A stretch of DNA of 64,000 nucleotides from Streptomyces sp. NBC_00775 (GTDB taxonomy: Bacteria > Actinomycetota > Actinomycetes > Streptomycetales > Streptomycetaceae), in the NCBI RefSeq assembly GCF_036347135.1, contig NZ_CP108938.1:9486001-9550000 (forward strand), written 5' to 3'. Below the pieces are notes generated by a model. It had not been told where the DNA came from. It saw only the letters and a list, made by a program, of their open reading frames with translations, and made no database searches. The translations under genes were made by a program, and so were the position numbers. Every line of letters starts with the position of its first letter. Position 1 is the stretch's first letter. Below, one piece after another: positions 42,703 to 51,383 of the stretch.

Positions 42703-43488
42703 ATGCCCGAGCCGTCCGTCCTCGCCTCGCTGGTGTCCGGGTTGCGGGGTGGGTCGATCGAAGTCGTCGACCTCACGTCGCCGTTGTCGTCGTCGACACC
42801 GGTGATCCAACTGCCGCCGGAGTTCGGCCAGACGGCGGCGTTCGAACTGGAGGAGATCAGCAGGTATGACGTACGGGGGCCGGCCTGGTACTGGAACAAC
42901 TTCCGCAGTGGCGAGCACACAGGGACCCACTTCGACGCCCCGAACCACTGGGTGACCGGGAAGGACCTCTCCGACGTGGCGTCGGTGCCGGCGCGTCGGC
43001 TGATCGCACCGGCCGCCGTGCTGGACTTCACCGCCGAAGCGCGGGAGAACCCGGACTTCCTCGTGGAGGTCGAGCACGTGCGGGCCTGGGAAGCCGAGAA
43101 CGGGCCGCTGCCCGACGGCGGTTGGCTGTTGCTGCGCACCGGCTGGGACGCCCGCGCGCACTCCCAGGAGGCGTTCCTCAACGCCGACGAGAACGGCCCG
43201 CACACCCCCGGCCTGTCGCCGGAATGCGCCCGCTGGGTGGCTCAGGAGTCGCCGGTGATCGGCCTCGGAGTCGAGACGGTGGGCACCGACGCGGGACGTG
43301 CGCACGCGTTCGACCCGGCGTTCCCGTGTCACTCCTCTCTCATGGGCAGTGACAAGTACGGGCTGACCCAGTTGCGGAACCTGGATCTGCTGCCGCCGAC
43401 CGGCTGCGTCGTCATCGCGGGACCCTTGCCCATCGTCACGGGGTCGGGGGCTCCCGCACGGGTGCTCGCGCTGGTGGAGCGCTCGTGA
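42703..43488 (+). CDS. Cyclase-family metal hydrolase (isatin hydrolase/kynurenine formamidase-like)
   Basis: A 261-residue member of the cyclase/metal-dependent hydrolase family. ATG 42703 has AGGGGG 7-12 bases before; TTG 42685 is the rejected alternative. The metal motif HxGTHxDxPxH is complete as HTGTHFDAPNH (residues 72-82), and DAGRAHAFDPAFPCHSSLMG holds further ligands. Relatives hydrolyse amide bonds in isatin, kynurenine or related lactams. Its stop overlaps the start of a TPP enzyme (GTGA), so the two act together; isatin hydrolysis to isatinate, a keto acid, would fit a TPP decarboxylase partner. That is a hypothesis. Confidence 0.88.
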   Translation: MPEPSVLASLVSGLRGGSIEVVDLTSPLSSSTPVIQLPPEFGQTAAFELEEISRYDVRGPAWYWNNFRSGEHTGTHFDAPNHWVTGKDLSDVASVPARRLIAPAAVLDFTAEARENPDFLVEVEHVRAWEAENGPLPDGGWLLLRTGWDARAHSQEAFLNADENGPHTPGLSPECARWVAQESPVIGLGVETVGTDAGRAHAFDPAFPCHSSLMGSDKYGLTQLRNLDLLPPTGCVVIAGPLPIVTGSGAPARVLALVERS

Positions 43489-45125
43489 AAGTCGCGGAGG
43501 CCGTCGGACGGGCGCTGTCCGCGGCAGGGGTCGGCCGTGTCTTCGGCGTGGTCGGATCGGGCAACTTCCATCTCACCAATGCCATGGTCGCGCAGGGCTC
43601 GCGGTTCGTCGCCGCACGCCATGAAGGCGGCGCGGCGACGATGGCTGACGCCTACAGCCGGATGAGCGGCACGGTGGCCGTGCTGAGCGTTCACCAGGGT
43701 CCCGGCCTGACGAACGCCATGACCGGCATCGCCGAGGCGGCCAAAAGCCGTACACCGCTGCTCGTACTGGCAGCCGAGGCGACCGAGCCGAGGTCCAACT
43801 TCTACGTCGACCAGGAGGCGTTGGCGCGATCGGTGGGCGCGGTCACGGCGCGCGTGACGTCGGCGGAGGGCGCCGTCGCGCAGGCCCGCGACGCGCTACG
43901 ACGTGCTGTGCACGACAGACGTACCGTGCTGCTCAACCTCCCGCTGGACGTACAGGCCCGCGACGTACCCGAGGGCGCACACGCCCTGAACGTGGCGCCG
44001 CCCGAACGGACCGCGGTCGAACCGGAGTCGGCCGACGTGCAGGCGCTGGCGCAGGTGCTGGAGAAGTCCCGGCGGCCGGTCTTCGTGGCCGGCCGGGGAG
44101 CGCGCTCACCGGGCTCCCGGGACGCCTTGGCGGCGCTGGCCGAACGCCACGGCGCGCTGCTGGCGACATCGGCCGTCGCCCGCGGCCTCTTCCACGGCAA
44201 TCCGTGGGCGCTCGACGTGTCCGGAGGCTTCGCGTCCCCCCTGGCGGCCGAGCTGATCCAGGGGGCCGACCTGATCGTGGGCTGGGGCTGCGCGCTGAAC
44301 ATGTGGACCACGCGCCACGGCCGGCTGATCGGTGCGGACACCACCGTGGTTCAGGTCGACGACGACGCGTCCGCGCTGGGTGCGCACCGGGAAGTGGACC
44401 TCGGGGTCACCGGCGACGTGGAGTTGACGGCGCGGCGTGCGCTCGCGAGGGCCGGCGGGCGTCGGAACGGCTACCGGACCGACGATGTCGAGGCGGCTCT
44501 CACCGCACGCGTGCGGTGGCGGGATGTGCCCTACGAAGACACGAGCGGCCGCGAGCGGATCGACCCGCGCACACTGAGCATCGCGCTGGACGACATTCTC
44601 CCCGCGGAGCGGGTGATCGGCGTGGACTCCGGCAACTTCATGGGCTACCCGAGCATGTACCTGTCGGTGCCCGACGAGAACGGCCTGTGCTTCACCCAGG
44701 CGTTCCAGTCGATCGGCCTGGGGCTGGCGACCGCGATCGGTGCGGCACTGGCGCAGCCGGACCGGCTTCCGGTGGCCGCGCTCGGGGACGGCGGGGCGAT
44801 GATGGGCGCCGCGGAACTCGACACGGTACGCCGGCTCGGGCTGCCGATGGTGGTCGTCGTGTACAACGACGACGCCTACGGAGCGGAGGTGCACCACTTC
44901 GGGCCCGACGGATATCCGCTGGAGACAGTCGAGTTCCCGCCGACGGACGTCGCCGCCGTGGCGCGCGGGTACGGCTTCGAAGCGGTGACCGTGCGCACGC
45001 GGGCGGATCTGAAGGCCGTCGAGGACTGGGTCGCCGGGCCACGCTCCGCGCCTCTGCTCATCGACGCGAAGGTGGTCGCAGACCGAGGGGCCTGGTGGCT
45101 CGAGGAGGCGTTCCGCGGACATTGA
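43485..45125 (+). CDS. Thiamine pyrophosphate-dependent enzyme (benzoylformate decarboxylase/acetolactate-synthase-like)
   Basis: A 546-residue TPP enzyme starting at GTG 43485. N-terminal domain: VFGVVGSGNFHLTN and the catalytic Glu47 in ARHEGGAATMADAYSRMSG. Middle domain (about 190-330). C-terminal TPP-binding domain with GDGGAMMGAAELDTVRRLGLPMVVVVYNDDAYG, the GDG...N metal-diphosphate motif. It decarboxylates a 2-oxo acid or makes C-C bonds via the ThDP ylide. No acetolactate-synthase regulatory subunit is adjacent, so branched-chain biosynthesis is unlikely. Translationally coupled to the cyclase-family hydrolase, so the substrate is probably the hydrolysis product. Confidence 0.92.
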   Translation: MKVAEAVGRALSAAGVGRVFGVVGSGNFHLTNAMVAQGSRFVAARHEGGAATMADAYSRMSGTVAVLSVHQGPGLTNAMTGIAEAAKSRTPLLVLAAEATEPRSNFYVDQEALARSVGAVTARVTSAEGAVAQARDALRRAVHDRRTVLLNLPLDVQARDVPEGAHALNVAPPERTAVEPESADVQALAQVLEKSRRPVFVAGRGARSPGSRDALAALAERHGALLATSAVARGLFHGNPWALDVSGGFASPLAAELIQGADLIVGWGCALNMWTTRHGRLIGADTTVVQVDDDASALGAHREVDLGVTGDVELTARRALARAGGRRNGYRTDDVEAALTARVRWRDVPYEDTSGRERIDPRTLSIALDDILPAERVIGVDSGNFMGYPSMYLSVPDENGLCFTQAFQSIGLGLATAIGAALAQPDRLPVAALGDGGAMMGAAELDTVRRLGLPMVVVVYNDDAYGAEVHHFGPDGYPLETVEFPPTDVAAVARGYGFEAVTVRTRADLKAVEDWVAGPRSAPLLIDAKVVADRGAWWLEEAFRGH

Positions 45126-45334
45126 GCCCGGGCTCACCGCTCTCTCGGTCTTGGTGTCGCGGTGTCCGCGCGCGCCGGACGGTGGCGGACATGCGCCTTG
45201 TGCCTGCGGCGACGCGATGGAACGCTTCCTGTCCGCCGGCCGCGACCACGGACCGGCATGGGCCCGGTGGGGAGGCGCCACGGTGGCGATGACGTCGTGG
45301 GGCCGGCCGGGTGGACGGATGGGGGAGTGGACGG

Positions 45335-46294
45335 ATGGAGCTGGAGCTTCGGCATCTGCGCGTCCTGTGCGCGATCGCCGACGCGGGGAGCGTGGGCCGG
45401 GCCGCGTCGGACCTGGGTTACTCGCAGCCGGCCATGAGCACCCAACTGCGGCGGATCGAGCGCTACTTCGGCGAGGCGCTGTTCGAGCGCGGGCCGGCGG
45501 GGGTGAGGCTGACACCGTACGGCATCGAGGTCGTCGCTCAGGCACGTGACGTCCTGGCCCGTGCCGCCGCGATCGGATGCCGGCCGGCCGGTGAAGCCGC
45601 GAGAACCCGTCGGACCTTGCGCGTGGCGGCGACCAACTCCCCGGTGCTGTCGGGCATGGTCTCCCGGGTCCGTGCCCGGTTGCCGGATGTGCCGCTCGCG
45701 GTGAGCAGCGTGTACGCCTCCTCGCGGATCGTCGAACTCCTGGAGGAGGGCGCGGTGGACGCGGCGGTCGCCGCGGACTACCCCGGAATGGAGCTGAGGC
45801 ATTCGGACGCGGTGACGCACCGCGGGATCGTCACCGAGCCCACGTTCGTGGCCCTGCCGTCCCGGCATCGCCTCAGACACCGCGCTCAGGTCTCGCTCGC
45901 CGACCTGGCCGGGGACGCGTGGTTCCTGACACCGGACGACGGAGCCGGCTGGCCGCAAGTCTTCTACACCGCCTGTGAAGCGGCCGGATTCTCGCCGGTC
46001 GCCGTGCACGAATTCCTCGGCGACCAGCTGCAGTTGCAGAGCATGATCGGTGCCGGACTCGGTGTGTCCGTCGTACAGGCGACGCTGCGACCGATCCCGG
46101 ACGTGGTGATCAAGCCGCTGATCGGTACGCCGCTGTGGTGCCGTTACGTGCTGGCCTGGCGGCGCGACGCGGTTGCCGGGGAAGTGGCGGAGACGCTGTT
46201 CGACTGCGCCGCCTCCGCGTATCGCGAACTCGTCGGCCAGTCACCGCACTTGAGGACGTGGGCCGCGCGCACCTGGAGCGTGACCGGGGCGTAG
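45335..46294 (+). CDS. LysR-family regulator
   Basis: A 319-residue LysR-type regulator. GGGGGAG about 9 bases before ATG 45335 supports that start. The N-terminal winged helix MELELRHLRVLCAIADAGSVGRAASDLGYSQPAMSTQLRRIERYFG carries the helix-turn-helix; the C-terminal two-lobe inducer domain runs from about 90 (LRVAATNSPVLSG). It lies 209 bp downstream of the cyclase/TPP pair on the same strand and probably activates that catabolic pair on binding the substrate. No repeat was found that proves a target. Confidence 0.93.
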   Translation: MELELRHLRVLCAIADAGSVGRAASDLGYSQPAMSTQLRRIERYFGEALFERGPAGVRLTPYGIEVVAQARDVLARAAAIGCRPAGEAARTRRTLRVAATNSPVLSGMVSRVRARLPDVPLAVSSVYASSRIVELLEEGAVDAAVAADYPGMELRHSDAVTHRGIVTEPTFVALPSRHRLRHRAQVSLADLAGDAWFLTPDDGAGWPQVFYTACEAAGFSPVAVHEFLGDQLQLQSMIGAGLGVSVVQATLRPIPDVVIKPLIGTPLWCRYVLAWRRDAVAGEVAETLFDCAASAYRELVGQSPHLRTWAARTWSVTGA

Positions 46295-46430
46295 GGCGGC
46301 GCCGGGTGTTATGGCTCAGCGATGCAATGTGCTATGTCACACACCATTGTTGGGGCGGGTCGGTGTTGAGAAGGTGCCACACACGCCTCAACACCCGTAT
46401 CGAGGCGCATCCATCCGTGGAGGAGTCCAG

Positions 46431-48416
46431 ATGCGCTACCGCTTCGCGCTGCCCAGACGCACGGCCGGCGCCCTCGCCGTCTGCGTCACCGTCGCCGGCC
46501 TGCTGTCGACACCGGCGCTCGCGGCACCCCCCGCTCGGGACGGCACCACTGAGGTGACCGCGTCCCGGAAGGCGACGCCACCCCCGCCGCCGACCGGCTC
46601 GACGGCAAGTGCCGCCGACCGCCCCGCCGTACAGGGCCGACCGCTCACCGCGGCCCAACTGCCTCCCCTGGCGCCGACGCCCTCCCGGGCCCGTCCGAGC
46701 GCGGAAACCGGTACGAAGACCACACCGAAGGCCGCCTCCTGCACTCCGGCCGACTTCGCCGGCCGGACCGGTCCCGCACTCGTCGCGTTCGTCAAGGCCT
46801 CGACCACGGGCTGCGTCAACACCTTGTTCGCCGTCACCGGTACCGACGCCCGCGACATCTTCCGCGAGGCCCAGATGGTCACCCTGGCCAAGGCCTTCAC
46901 GCGAGAGGCGCAACGCTATCGAGGCGACAACTCGTCCCAGGTGTGGCAGCTCGTCCTGTTCCTGCGCGCCGGCTACTACGTGCAGTTCAACAACCCGTCC
47001 GACGTCGGCCCCTACAGTGCGACCCTCGCCGGAGCCACCACCCGCGGCCTGGACGCCTTCTTCGCCAACCGGCACTCCAGGGACGTCACCGCGGCGAACG
47101 GTGACGTGCTCGGTGAGGTCGTCATCCTCACCGACAGCGCCGACCAGCAGGCCCGCTATCTGAAGGTCTACCGGCGGTTGCTCAACGGGTACGACAGCTC
47201 CTATGACGCCATCGGCAGCATGCTCGCGGCCGTCAACGACGTCTACACCCCGCTGTGGCGCGGCAATTGGAACACGGACTACGTCAACGCGGTCGCCGCC
47301 GACCCGGGTATCGTCCGGACCCTCCACACGTTCGCGCTGGGGCACCTGGACCTGCTCGGGACCGACCGCGCCTACCTGGACTCCAACGCAGGGATGAACC
47401 TCGCCCGCTACGTCGAACACACGGCGCTGCAGGCGACGGTCCGGCCCCTGACCAAGGACCTGTTGAACGCGTCGGAGCTCACCGGCCCCACGGCCGGCCT
47501 GTGGATCGCGGTGGCGACGCAGGCGGACTACTACGACCACCTCAACTGCTCGTACTACGACGTCTGTGACCTGACGGGCCGGCTGACCAGGGCGGCCCTG
47601 CCGATCACCCACACCTGCGACGCGACCCACACCGTCCGGACCCAGGCGCTCACCTCCGACGAGCTCGACGCCGTATGCGCCAACTTGCTGGGCCAGGACC
47701 CGTACTTCGACAACCTCGTCAAGGACGACGGCCCCATACCCGGCCAGTACGTGTCGACCCTCCAACTCGTCGTCTTCGCCAGCCGCGCGGACTACCAGAC
47801 CTACGCCGGGGCGATCTTCGGCGTCAGTACGGACAACGGCGGCATCACCCTGACAGGAGACCCGTCCGACCCCGCCAACCAACCGGTGGCGATCATGTAC
47901 CAGAAGAACGTCGATGACGGCTTCACGGCCCGGATCTGGAACCTCAACCACGAGTACACGCACTTCCTCGACGCCCGCTACGACATGAAGGGCGACTTCG
48001 CCCAGCAGACATCGGTGCCGGACGTCTGGTGGATCGAGGGCCTGGCCGAATACGTCTCCTACGGCTACCGCGGCATCACCGACGAGCAGGCCGTCACGGA
48101 GGCGGGCAAGCACACCTACCGACTGAGCACGCTGTTCCAGAACACCTACGCCAACAGCGACGTGACCCGCACCTACCCCTGGGGCTACCTCGCGGCCCGC
48201 TACATGTTCGAGCAACACCCGACGGACATCCAGCGCATGCTCGCCCGCTTCCGCGTCGGCGACTACGCGGGCGGATACGCCGTCTACAGCTCCGACATCG
48301 CCACCCGCTACGACGCCGATTTCGACCAGTGGCTCACGGCGTGCGCCGCCGGCGCCTGCTCCACACCCGGCCGAGCCGGACTCCGCGCGGCGTCGGCGCA
48401 CGCCTGGACCCCGTAG
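46431..48416 (+). CDS. Secreted M9-family microbial collagenase
   Basis: A 661-residue exported protease with GGAGGAG 5 bases before ATG 46431. The signal peptide is MRYRFALPRRTAGALAVCVTVAGLL...ALA (about 1-30), followed by a Pro/Thr/Ala-rich propeptide (about 35-100). The activator region runs 110-380. The peptidase domain has the zinc motif HEYTH at 507-511 with catalytic Glu508, and the downstream ligand Glu536 in WWIEGLAEYVSYGYRG. MYQKNVDDGFTARIWNLNHEYTH is typical of M9 enzymes. No PKD or collagen-binding module follows, so it is a catalytic-core-only collagenase. It cuts collagen-like substrates; its role in soil nutrition is inference. A strong terminator follows. Confidence 0.92.
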   Translation: MRYRFALPRRTAGALAVCVTVAGLLSTPALAAPPARDGTTEVTASRKATPPPPPTGSTASAADRPAVQGRPLTAAQLPPLAPTPSRARPSAETGTKTTPKAASCTPADFAGRTGPALVAFVKASTTGCVNTLFAVTGTDARDIFREAQMVTLAKAFTREAQRYRGDNSSQVWQLVLFLRAGYYVQFNNPSDVGPYSATLAGATTRGLDAFFANRHSRDVTAANGDVLGEVVILTDSADQQARYLKVYRRLLNGYDSSYDAIGSMLAAVNDVYTPLWRGNWNTDYVNAVAADPGIVRTLHTFALGHLDLLGTDRAYLDSNAGMNLARYVEHTALQATVRPLTKDLLNASELTGPTAGLWIAVATQADYYDHLNCSYYDVCDLTGRLTRAALPITHTCDATHTVRTQALTSDELDAVCANLLGQDPYFDNLVKDDGPIPGQYVSTLQLVVFASRADYQTYAGAIFGVSTDNGGITLTGDPSDPANQPVAIMYQKNVDDGFTARIWNLNHEYTHFLDARYDMKGDFAQQTSVPDVWWIEGLAEYVSYGYRGITDEQAVTEAGKHTYRLSTLFQNTYANSDVTRTYPWGYLAARYMFEQHPTDIQRMLARFRVGDYAGGYAVYSSDIATRYDADFDQWLTACAAGACSTPGRAGLRAASAHAWTP

Positions 48417-48451
48417 TCGGTGCACCGCCGCCCAGGGGAGCGGCATGCGGT

Positions 48452-48480
48452 GGACCCGGCCGACCGGTTCGGCCGGGTCC
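48452..48480 (+). terminator. Terminator of the collagenase gene
   Basis: A perfect 12-bp stem (48452-48463 with 48469-48480) and a loop CCGGT, 36 bases after the stop codon. Confidence 0.85.
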
Positions 48481-48595
48481 GCTACGGCTTCTGGAACCTC
48501 CGGGCTGCCGGTAGTCGGACCCCGGATCACATGAACCGACGTGTGGATCCGGCGGGTTGATCGCGTTGTCAGTCCCCTCTGCCATGATCCCGCCC

Positions 48596-49399
48596 ATGCT
48601 CTACGACGCCCTGGTGGCCGAATCCCGTAGGAACGACTCGCTCGACGAGGTGAGGTCTACCGCGCTCGGCCGCGTCCGCTGGCTCGTCGACCTTCTGGAA
48701 CGCCAGCGGACGGATTCCCGGTGGGGCGACGTCAGGTGGCTGGGGCCCGGCGGGCACGAGCGGTTCGCGGCGGCGTGTGCGGCGACCCGGACCGAGATCG
48801 ACATGCGGCTCGCGGCCTGCGCGGACGAGGAGTGCAGGGCCGCGGTCCTGTGCCTCCTGCTGGCCGCCCGCTTCGAGGACACCGGCTTCTGGCAGTACGA
48901 CACCCAGATAGGGACTCTGATCTCGCGGGCGCGCGGCTGGACTTCGGACGAGGTCGCCGTGATGCTGCTGCGCGCCACCGAGTACGACATGGGCCACTGG
49001 TTCGCCGAATCGCTGAGGATGGTGCTGAACGCGGCCGAGTGCCTCGACGCCGACGGCCGCCGCACGGTCGCGCCCTGGCTGCGGCACGCCCACGCGGAGC
49101 TCATGAACACCGATGTCGCGGCGCGCCTGCGCGGGCCGCTCGCCCAGCGCCTCCGTACGCTGCTCGAAAGCGTGGACGAGGCGCACATCCCCGAGGGACT
49201 GATCCCCTCGTACGCCCCCTGGGCCGCCCCACTGCGAGACCGGGCCGACACCTCGCCGACGCCGGAGCTGGCCGGCTTCGTCCGGCACCTGGCAAGCCTG
49301 TCGGGCCCGCGTCCCACGCAGCGGTGGCGGCGGACGTGCCGCGCGCTCTCGGACGCGGCGGCGGTGGGTGACCTCGCGGTCGAGATCCTGCGGGGCTGA
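48596..49399 (+). CDS. N-terminal part of a DUF4132-type protein (apparently split)
   Basis: A 267-residue product. I start at ATG 48596, possibly leaderless (CATGAT seven bases upstream); ATG 48584 is in frame. It is mainly helical (LRTLLESVDEAHIPEGLIPSYAPWAAPL) and ends with LASLSGPRPTQRWRRTCRALSDAAAVGDLAVEILRG, which resembles the tail of the HEAT-like helical N-terminal half of DUF4132 proteins. The stop at 49397-49399 is followed, one frame over, by an open frame that leads into the DUF4132 gene. A one-base frameshift would join them into one protein of about 830 residues. So this is probably the broken first half of one gene. No function is known. Confidence 0.6.
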   Translation: MLYDALVAESRRNDSLDEVRSTALGRVRWLVDLLERQRTDSRWGDVRWLGPGGHERFAAACAATRTEIDMRLAACADEECRAAVLCLLLAARFEDTGFWQYDTQIGTLISRARGWTSDEVAVMLLRATEYDMGHWFAESLRMVLNAAECLDADGRRTVAPWLRHAHAELMNTDVAARLRGPLAQRLRTLLESVDEAHIPEGLIPSYAPWAAPLRDRADTSPTPELAGFVRHLASLSGPRPTQRWRRTCRALSDAAAVGDLAVEILRG

Positions 49400-49449
49400 C
49401 CGAGGGGGATCCGCTGTGCAGCAGCGGACAGGGTCCGCACACCGCCTGG

Positions 49450-51102
49450 ATGGGCGAGTACCACTACCACTACGTCGTTCATCAGAGCGACGGCGACCTG
49501 GCGCGCGGCGTCGTCTGGGCGGCCGCGCTCACCGGCGGCCCGGCCGCGGTGCCGTACCTCCGCGCGCTCGCCCTGCGGGTCGGCGGACCCGTGTCCGACG
49601 TGATCGAGGACCTCAAGCTCGCGGGCGCGGCGATCAACGCGCTCGCCGAGATCGACGATCCGGCCGCTCTGGAGGCGCTGTGGCGGTTGCAGTCCCGGAT
49701 CAAGCACCGGGCTCTGCGCAAGCAGCTCGACACCGCTCTGCTGACGGCCGCCGACCGGCAGGGCATCACGGCGGGGCAACTCGTCGAACGCAGCGTGCCG
49801 GACCACGGCCTGGCGTCGGACGGCTCGCTGGAGCACGAGCTGGGCGGATACCGGGTACGGGTGGCGATCGAGGACGCGGTGACGGTGCGGCTCACCTTCG
49901 CGGGCCCCGACGGGCGCCTGTTCCGTACGGCCCCGGCGGCGGTGAAGGACGGGTTCCCGGACGAACTCAAGCAGTTGAAAGCCCTGGCCAAGGAGGTACG
50001 GGGCACGCTCTCGGGCGAGCGGGCCCGCGTCGAGGCGCTGATGTCGGCCGGGCGTGAGTGGCCGTACGACGAGTGGTGCCGCTACTACCGCGACCATCCG
50101 GTCACCGGGGTCCTCGTCCGAGGTCTGATCTGGGAGTTCCAGCATTCGGACGGCGTGTGGCATGCGGCGGTGCCCATGACCGAACCGCCCGGCGAGCCGG
50201 CGCGCGCACGGTTGTGGCATCCGGTCAGGGCGTCGACGGACGAGATCAGGGCGTGGCGGGAGCGGATCGTCGACCAGCGGCTGCGGCAGCCGTTCAAACA
50301 GGCGTTCCGGGAGATCTATCTGCTCACTCCGGCGGAGGAGGAGACCGGCGTCTATTCCAACCGGTTCGCCGCCCACATCGTCCACTACCCGCGGCTCTAC
50401 GCGCTGTTCAAGGAACGCGGATGGCAGGCCAACTTCCTCGGCCGGTACGACGGCGGCTACGAGGGGAAGGCGCGGGCCGAGTTCGGCGACGGCGAGTGGC
50501 GGGCGTGCTTCTTCCACGAACCTGCCGCGGAGGACTACGGGGACTACGCGCCCGATCACGCCGCGACGGACCAGGTCCGGTTCGAGCGGCGTGACGGCCG
50601 ACGCCGGCGGGAGGTTCCGCTGGCCGAGGTTCCGCCGCTGGTGTTCAGCGAGGCGATGCGGGACGTCGATCTGTTCGTGGGCGTGACCTCGATCGCGGCC
50701 GATCCCGAGTGGGCCGACCGGGGCGAGGACCGCTATGCCGCGTACTGGCGGACGGCCACGTTCGGTGAGCTGACGGCGAACGCGGAGGTCCGGCGTGAGG
50801 CGCTGGAACGGATCCTGCCGCGCTTGAAGATCGCCGACCGGTGCGCGCTCGACGGCCGCTTCCTGGTGGTCCGCGGCGGGCTCCGTACGTACAGGATCCA
50901 TCTGGGCTCGGCCAACATCCTGATGGAGCCGGACGATTCCTACCTGTGCATTGTCCCGTCGCGTCCCAAGAGTGACGGCAAGGTGTTCCTGCCGTTCGAG
51001 GACGACCGGCTCTCGCTGATTCTCAGCAAGGCGTTCCTGCTGGCCGCCGACTCCAAGATCACCGACGAGACCATCCTCACGCAGATCAAGCGAGGTGGCT
51101 GA
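49450..51102 (+). CDS. DUF4132-domain protein (C-terminal part of a split gene)
   Basis: A 550-residue product starting at ATG 49450 without a visible ribosome site. It begins GEYHYHYVVHQSDGDLARGVVWAAALTGGP, a segment that in full-length relatives lies in mid-protein, and carries the DUF4132 core (SVPDHGLASDGSLEHELGGYRVRVAIED, FKQAFREIYLLTPAEEETGVYSNRFAAH) and the C-terminal DUF7737-like part (LPRLKIADRCALDGRFLVVRGGLRTYRIHLGSANI). The same frame stays open upstream of the start, over codons that read like a continuation (LTEGDPLCSSGQGPHTAW). No ribosome site and the missing N-terminus suggest the remnant of a frameshifted gene. Function of the family is unknown. Confidence 0.7.
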   Translation: MGEYHYHYVVHQSDGDLARGVVWAAALTGGPAAVPYLRALALRVGGPVSDVIEDLKLAGAAINALAEIDDPAALEALWRLQSRIKHRALRKQLDTALLTAADRQGITAGQLVERSVPDHGLASDGSLEHELGGYRVRVAIEDAVTVRLTFAGPDGRLFRTAPAAVKDGFPDELKQLKALAKEVRGTLSGERARVEALMSAGREWPYDEWCRYYRDHPVTGVLVRGLIWEFQHSDGVWHAAVPMTEPPGEPARARLWHPVRASTDEIRAWRERIVDQRLRQPFKQAFREIYLLTPAEEETGVYSNRFAAHIVHYPRLYALFKERGWQANFLGRYDGGYEGKARAEFGDGEWRACFFHEPAAEDYGDYAPDHAATDQVRFERRDGRRRREVPLAEVPPLVFSEAMRDVDLFVGVTSIAADPEWADRGEDRYAAYWRTATFGELTANAEVRREALERILPRLKIADRCALDGRFLVVRGGLRTYRIHLGSANILMEPDDSYLCIVPSRPKSDGKVFLPFEDDRLSLILSKAFLLAADSKITDETILTQIKRGG

Positions 51103-51160
51103 CGGCCACCGTGGCGTTCCGGGAGCCATGGAAGAAGGTCAAGGATGACTCATCGTTGAC

Positions 51161-51186
51161 ATTATGCAGGTAACTACCTGCATAAT
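51161..51186. promoter_or_regulatory. 26-bp perfect palindromic operator in front of a degraded ArsR gene
   Basis: ATTATGCAGGTA (51161-51172), two bases AC, TACCTGCATAAT (51175-51186): perfect arms of 12 bp. ArsR-family proteins bind such symmetric AT-flanked sites over their own promoters. The site is intact although the regulator domain after it is not. Confidence 0.9.
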
Positions 51187-51192
51187 TGGGGT

Positions 51193-51383
51193 GTGAGTCT
51201 CGAAGCGAGGACTGCGCGAGCTGTGTGAACGCTTGGGCATGGCGGGCCAGTCGGCGACACGGCATCTCGACATTCTTGAGCGGGCCGCCCATCCACGAGA
51301 TCGAGGAGCGCTGGATCTCGGAGTTCGACAAGCCCCGCCTGCAAGCGATCAGCGTCATCAAGAACCAGGCAGAGGAGTACGCC
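51193..51383 (+). pseudogene. Remnant of an ArsR-type DNA-binding domain
   Basis: From 51212 one frame reads LRELCERLGMAGQSATRHLDILERA, the recognition-helix part of an ArsR/SmtB regulator, and then goes out of frame. Another frame resumes with PIHEIEERWISEFDKPRLQAISVIKNQAEEYA, the linker that joins ArsR to SRPBCC in fusion proteins. The wing hairpin that should lie between is missing, as is the N-terminal helix region, so there is at least one deletion plus a frame change. A GTG at 51193 gives only a few codons before a stop. It cannot bind DNA as it stands. Confidence 0.8.
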
